The notes under the pieces are model-generated. The model was not told where the DNA came from and searched no databases. It saw nothing but the letters and a program-made list of their open reading frames with translations. Position numbers and translations under genes: made by a program. Source: Dysgonomonas sp. (GTDB taxonomy: Bacteria > Bacteroidota > Bacteroidia > Bacteroidales > Dysgonomonadaceae). From it: a DNA stretch of 8,841 bases. The stretch spans positions 1-8,841 of the forward strand of contig JASLEN010000203.1 of assembly GCA_030151105.1 (NCBI GenBank). The letters are read 5' to 3'. Shown here piece by piece: positions 6,052 to 8,841 of the stretch; position 1 is the first letter of the stretch; every line of letters starts with the position of its first letter.

Positions 6052-7896
6052 TCATCTAAACATTTTGTCTATTGCATCATCTGTCATGAGCGATATAATC
6101 GTTTGTCCTGATGGCGTATGCTTATTTTGTGGACATGCAAAAAGCTGACTTACTATTTTTGACATCTCTTCTTCTGAAAGTTTACTTCCATAATTAATTG
6201 CAGCCGAACGTGCCATCGACAAAGCAATAGCCTCACGAATCTCCTCTTTGACATCACTACCCGACTCTACACTATTGCTTATCATACTTTGCACAAGAGC
6301 TACAGAATCAACATGAGAGGTTTCAGCAGGAATTCCATTAATGGAGTATGATGTTCCTCCAAGATGGCTTAAATCAAAGCCAATAGCCTCCAAGTCTTCC
6401 ATTACATAAGGAACCATAGCCGCTTCGGAAGGTGAGAATTCTACAATCTCAGGGAATAGGGTACGTTGCGATACACCTCTTTTATTCCGAATCTGAGACA
6501 AAAACTGGTCGAAGAGAATACGAATATGTGCTCTACGTTGGTCAATTATCATCAACCCAGACTTAACTGAAGTTATAATATATTTATTCTTAAACTGATA
6601 TTGAAGAGCCATATCGTGTACCACCTCTGGCTCACTATTATCATTTACAGCGCTAGAGAATACTCCTGCATCTTCGATGAAAGTTTCTTCCTCTTCATCC
6701 TCCTCACTTTTGAAGCCATCATAGAATGCCTCCCAATTCAGTTTAGGCCGCTGATAACTAGAGCTACCTCCTCCACTTGGAGCTGTTGATTTGAAAGGAT
6801 TATAACTTGGATCTACTACAACCTTAGGCTGTTTAAAGCCTGTAGAAGGATCATGGATAGGAATATCTATCGCCCCTTCTGTGTCAAAGTCAATGGATGG
6901 GATCTCGTTAAATTTCCCTAGAGCTTCTTTAACTGCAGCAAAAAGGATTTGCCAAATAGGTTGTTCATTCTCAAACTTCACCTCTGTTTTTGTAGGATGG
7001 ATATTTACATCTATCGTGCTAGGTTCTATATCGAGGTAAATGAAATAATTCGGTTTCTCGCCCGTAGGAATAAGATGTTCATAGGCTGTCATCACCGCAC
7101 TATTGAAATACGGGTTTCGCATATAACGCCCATTGACAAAGAAAAACTGTTGCGCTCTAGTCTTTCGTGCTGATTCAGGTTTGCCTACAAATCCTGAAAT
7201 TTTCACGATAGAGGTTTCAACATCTATTGATAATAGTTGCTGATTGATACTTTTTCCTATAACATTGACAATACGTTGGCGAAGATTGGATATAGGATAT
7301 TTGAATGTCTCTATATCATTATCTATAAACGTAAATTCAATCTCGGGATATACTAAGACGATTCTCTCAAATTCTGATAGAATATTTCTACGTTCTGTAT
7401 CATTCGATTTTAAGAACTTACGACGTGCTGGCACATTAAAAAACAGATTCTTCACCGAAAAATTACTCCCCTCAGGGCATGCAACAACCTCTTGAGACTC
7501 TACTTGCGAGCCAGCCAAGCATAGAGATGTTCCTACTTCCGAACCTACTTGCCTAGTACGTAGCTCTACATGAGAAACAGCTGCTATAGATGGCAGAGCC
7601 TCTCCTCTAAAACCCATTGTACAAAGGGCAAACAAATCCTCTGCACTTTTTATTTTAGATGTGGCATGTCTCTCAAAAGCCATACGAGCATCTGTTGCTG
7701 ACATCCCCTTGCCATCATCAATCACTTGGATGAGGGTACGCCCAGCATCCTTTATTATAAGCTGAATATGTGTTGCACCTGCATCAATCGCATTCTCAAC
7801 TAGCTCTTTCACTACAGAAGCTGGTCGCTGAACAACCTCTCCCGCTGCTATTTGATTGGCAATGGAGTCAGGCAGTAAATGTACTATATCACTCAT
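6052..7896 (-). CDS. mutL: DNA mismatch repair protein MutL
   Basis: Mismatch repair ATPase that couples mismatch recognition by MutS to downstream repair. The 614 residues are a usual full length. The N-terminal GHKL ATPase is intact: ELVENAIDAG (31-40, with catalytic Glu 31 and Mg-binding Asn 35), DDGKGM (60-65), ATSKI (78-82) and GFRGEAL (95-101), followed by VNGRYMR (254-260) and NIHPTKTEVKF (298-308). Residues 330-430 form a variable linker with a glycine/serine run and an acidic stretch (398-405). The C-terminal dimerisation domain (about 430-614) has DQRRAHIRILFDQ at 452-464 where endonuclease-type MutL has DQHA-x2-E-x4-E, and TPSGQT at 594-599 where CPHGRP is expected, so nuclease activity is doubtful. 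It lies 24 nt after the OstA-like gene and is probably co-transcribed with it. A good ribosome site supports the start. Confidence 0.98.
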   Translation of the reverse strand: MSDIVHLLPDSIANQIAAGEVVQRPASVVKELVENAIDAGATHIQLIIKDAGRTLIQVIDDGKGMSATDARMAFERHATSKIKSAEDLFALCTMGFRGEALPSIAAVSHVELRTRQVGSEVGTSLCLAGSQVESQEVVACPEGSNFSVKNLFFNVPARRKFLKSNDTERRNILSEFERIVLVYPEIEFTFIDNDIETFKYPISNLRQRIVNVIGKSINQQLLSIDVETSIVKISGFVGKPESARKTRAQQFFFVNGRYMRNPYFNSAVMTAYEHLIPTGEKPNYFIYLDIEPSTIDVNIHPTKTEVKFENEQPIWQILFAAVKEALGKFNEIPSIDFDTEGAIDIPIHDPSTGFKQPKVVVDPSYNPFKSTAPSGGGSSSYQRPKLNWEAFYDGFKSEEDEEEETFIEDAGVFSSAVNDNSEPEVVHDMALQYQFKNKYIITSVKSGLMIIDQRRAHIRILFDQFLSQIRNKRGVSQRTLFPEIVEFSPSEAAMVPYVMEDLEAIGFDLSHLGGTSYSINGIPAETSHVDSVALVQSMISNSVESGSDVKEEIREAIALSMARSAAINYGSKLSEEEMSKIVSQLFACPQNKHTPSGQTIISLMTDDAIDKMFR

Positions 7897-7903
7897 TATT
7901 TTT

Positions 7904-7910
7904 TCCTTTT
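7904..7910 (-). promoter_or_regulatory. Shine-Dalgarno-like site for mutL
   Basis: Reading the minus strand, AAAAGGA ends 7 nt before the mutL ATG (7896-7894). It is the clearest ribosome-binding match in the window, where most genes show none, and it supports ATG 7896 as the start. Confidence 0.55.
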
Positions 7911-7920
7911 GGGGTGAAGA

Positions 7921-8841
7921 TTACTCCTCTACCCTATCCCAGAACGCTGCACGAGGAGGTCGCTGATCGCCTACTCTACGTTTCACTTTTCGGAATATAT
8001 CTTTTTTATCCAATGGTCGCATGTAGTCGTACCAAAAGAAGTTTTCTAATCTCAAATGTGAGGGCTCTACCAAATGGAATGGAATAGCTTTTCCAACTGG
8101 AGATGTTATGTATTTCAACTTATCAAAAGCGCCATCCATGAAGTATATCTCAAGATAACTGCTTTGCAATTGCACCAAGACTTCATTCAACGTACCATCT
8201 TTTTCTTCGGGATAGGCGATAGTCTCCACGTTGCCTTCGGCATGGATTTTATTTAATTTTCCATCTTTAAAATAAGACCTCATTATACGGCTCTTCAACT
8301 GATTAAAATGTAGAGAATCTTTCTTTTCGATAGAGAATGCAGAACCAAGCACATACATTTTATCTAGCGTACTATCATTCATATACATACGGATAGTATC
8401 TCCTGTAAGTTGTCTATCTAAATTCCACAACACAGGATCTTTATACATATGCATCACCGAATCAATAGAATTGAATTGTATAGAATCGGCGACACCTTGC
8501 ATATCGCTTCTGTAGAATCGTGCTCCATAATAGCCCTTCATCTGATGTTGCGCCTGTCGAGTGACTACAGTATCTGACCGCACGACTATAGAGTCGATTA
8601 GATTCTCGTTCTCGTCTGCTATCTTCAATGTGTCCGATCTCTTCGTAATTTTCATTACATCTGCAGGAGGAAGTTTTATCAACTCCAAAATATCTGCATG
8701 AAGAAAAAGAGAATCCGCCTGAGAATATTCAGTTGCCCAAGCCGAATCTGTTGCATAAGCATAGTCAGTAGCTCCATCAAAGAAACCATAATTTCCTTGA
8801 AGAATCACTCGCTTAGTTGTATCCAAAAGATACATATTACC
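7921..8841 (-). CDS. OstA-like (LptA/OstA_2-type) envelope protein, 5' partial
   Basis: The frame is open to the window edge: two codons (Gly-Asn) precede the first visible Met at 8835, so the true start is outside and Met 8835 is internal. About 306 residues are visible. They show the repeating beta-strand pattern of the OstA/LptA N-terminal family, such as YLLDTTKRVILQGNYGFFDG near the edge, then RQLTGDTIRMYMNDSTLDKM, LNKIHAEGNVETIAYPEE and SSYLEIYFMDGAFDKLKYI. The family includes LptA and the N-terminus of LptD, which carry lipopolysaccharide across the periplasm. Bacteroidetes OstA-like proteins of this kind are usually over 500 residues and their exact role is not proven. The C-terminus is basic and proline-containing (RRVGDQRPPRAAFWDRVEE). 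mutL follows after 24 nt. Family assignment is good; an LPS-transport function is inference. Confidence 0.82.
   Translation of the reverse strand, partial: GNMYLLDTTKRVILQGNYGFFDGATDYAYATDSAWATEYSQADSLFLHADILELIKLPPADVMKITKRSDTLKIADENENLIDSIVVRSDTVVTRQAQHQMKGYYGARFYRSDMQGVADSIQFNSIDSVMHMYKDPVLWNLDRQLTGDTIRMYMNDSTLDKMYVLGSAFSIEKKDSLHFNQLKSRIMRSYFKDGKLNKIHAEGNVETIAYPEEKDGTLNEVLVQLQSSYLEIYFMDGAFDKLKYITSPVGKAIPFHLVEPSHLRLENFFWYDYMRPLDKKDIFRKVKRRVGDQRPPRAAFWDRVEE

Noticed and set aside
8833..8835. Met at 8835 as the start of the OstA-like protein
   Set aside because: The frame continues to the window edge and the family pattern is already under way, so the start is outside.
1..8841. CRISPR array, insertion sequence, tRNA or a novel defence system
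   Set aside because: No regularly spaced repeats, transposase or integrase motifs, or cloverleaf sequence were seen. All the large genes are housekeeping or envelope genes in a normal layout.

Overview
This window looks like ordinary chromosomal DNA from a Bacteroidetes bacterium, most likely order Bacteroidales. The signs are the gene order murC-ftsQ-ftsA-ftsZ followed by a YqeY-family gene, the Bacteroidetes-type forms of FtsQ, FtsA and MutL, an OstA-like gene upstream of mutL, weak or absent Shine-Dalgarno sequences, and a promoter match to the Bacteroidetes -33 TTTG / -7 TAnnTTTG consensus. The family within the order cannot be fixed by eye. Base use is AT-rich throughout, with no obvious shift that would suggest transfer.

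Layout. Positions 1-5063, + strand, hold the distal end of the division and cell wall (dcw) cluster. It runs murC (5' end outside the window), ftsQ (4-nt ATGA overlap with murC), ftsA, ftsZ and a GatB/YqeY-domain gene, closely spaced and probably co-transcribed. A perfect 12-bp hairpin follows at 5107-5134. The gap 5064-5369 holds this hairpin, a Bacteroidetes-type promoter near 5197-5226 and a leader of about 135 nt. Positions 5370-5975 (+) encode a small lipoprotein of unknown function with a charged helical C-terminal half. A 19-bp hairpin at 5993-6035 lies between this gene and the convergent minus-strand genes. Positions 8841-6052 (- strand) hold an OstA-like (LptA-type) gene, whose 5' end is outside the window, followed 24 nt later by mutL.

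How they work together. MurC adds L-alanine to UDP-MurNAc in peptidoglycan precursor synthesis. FtsQ, FtsA and FtsZ are the inner-membrane, membrane-tether and cytoskeletal parts of the divisome that uses those precursors at mid-cell. The YqeY protein may relate to amidated tRNA or protein synthesis, but its role is not settled. The minus-strand pair combines an envelope protein with mismatch repair and has no clear functional link.

I found no mobile element, CRISPR array, tRNA, rRNA or clear novel system. The points worth a second look are a Gly-to-Ala change in the MurC P-loop, the FtsA C-terminal tail and a short terminal motif it shares with FtsZ, a MutL lacking the usual endonuclease motifs, and the unassigned lipoprotein with its own promoter.
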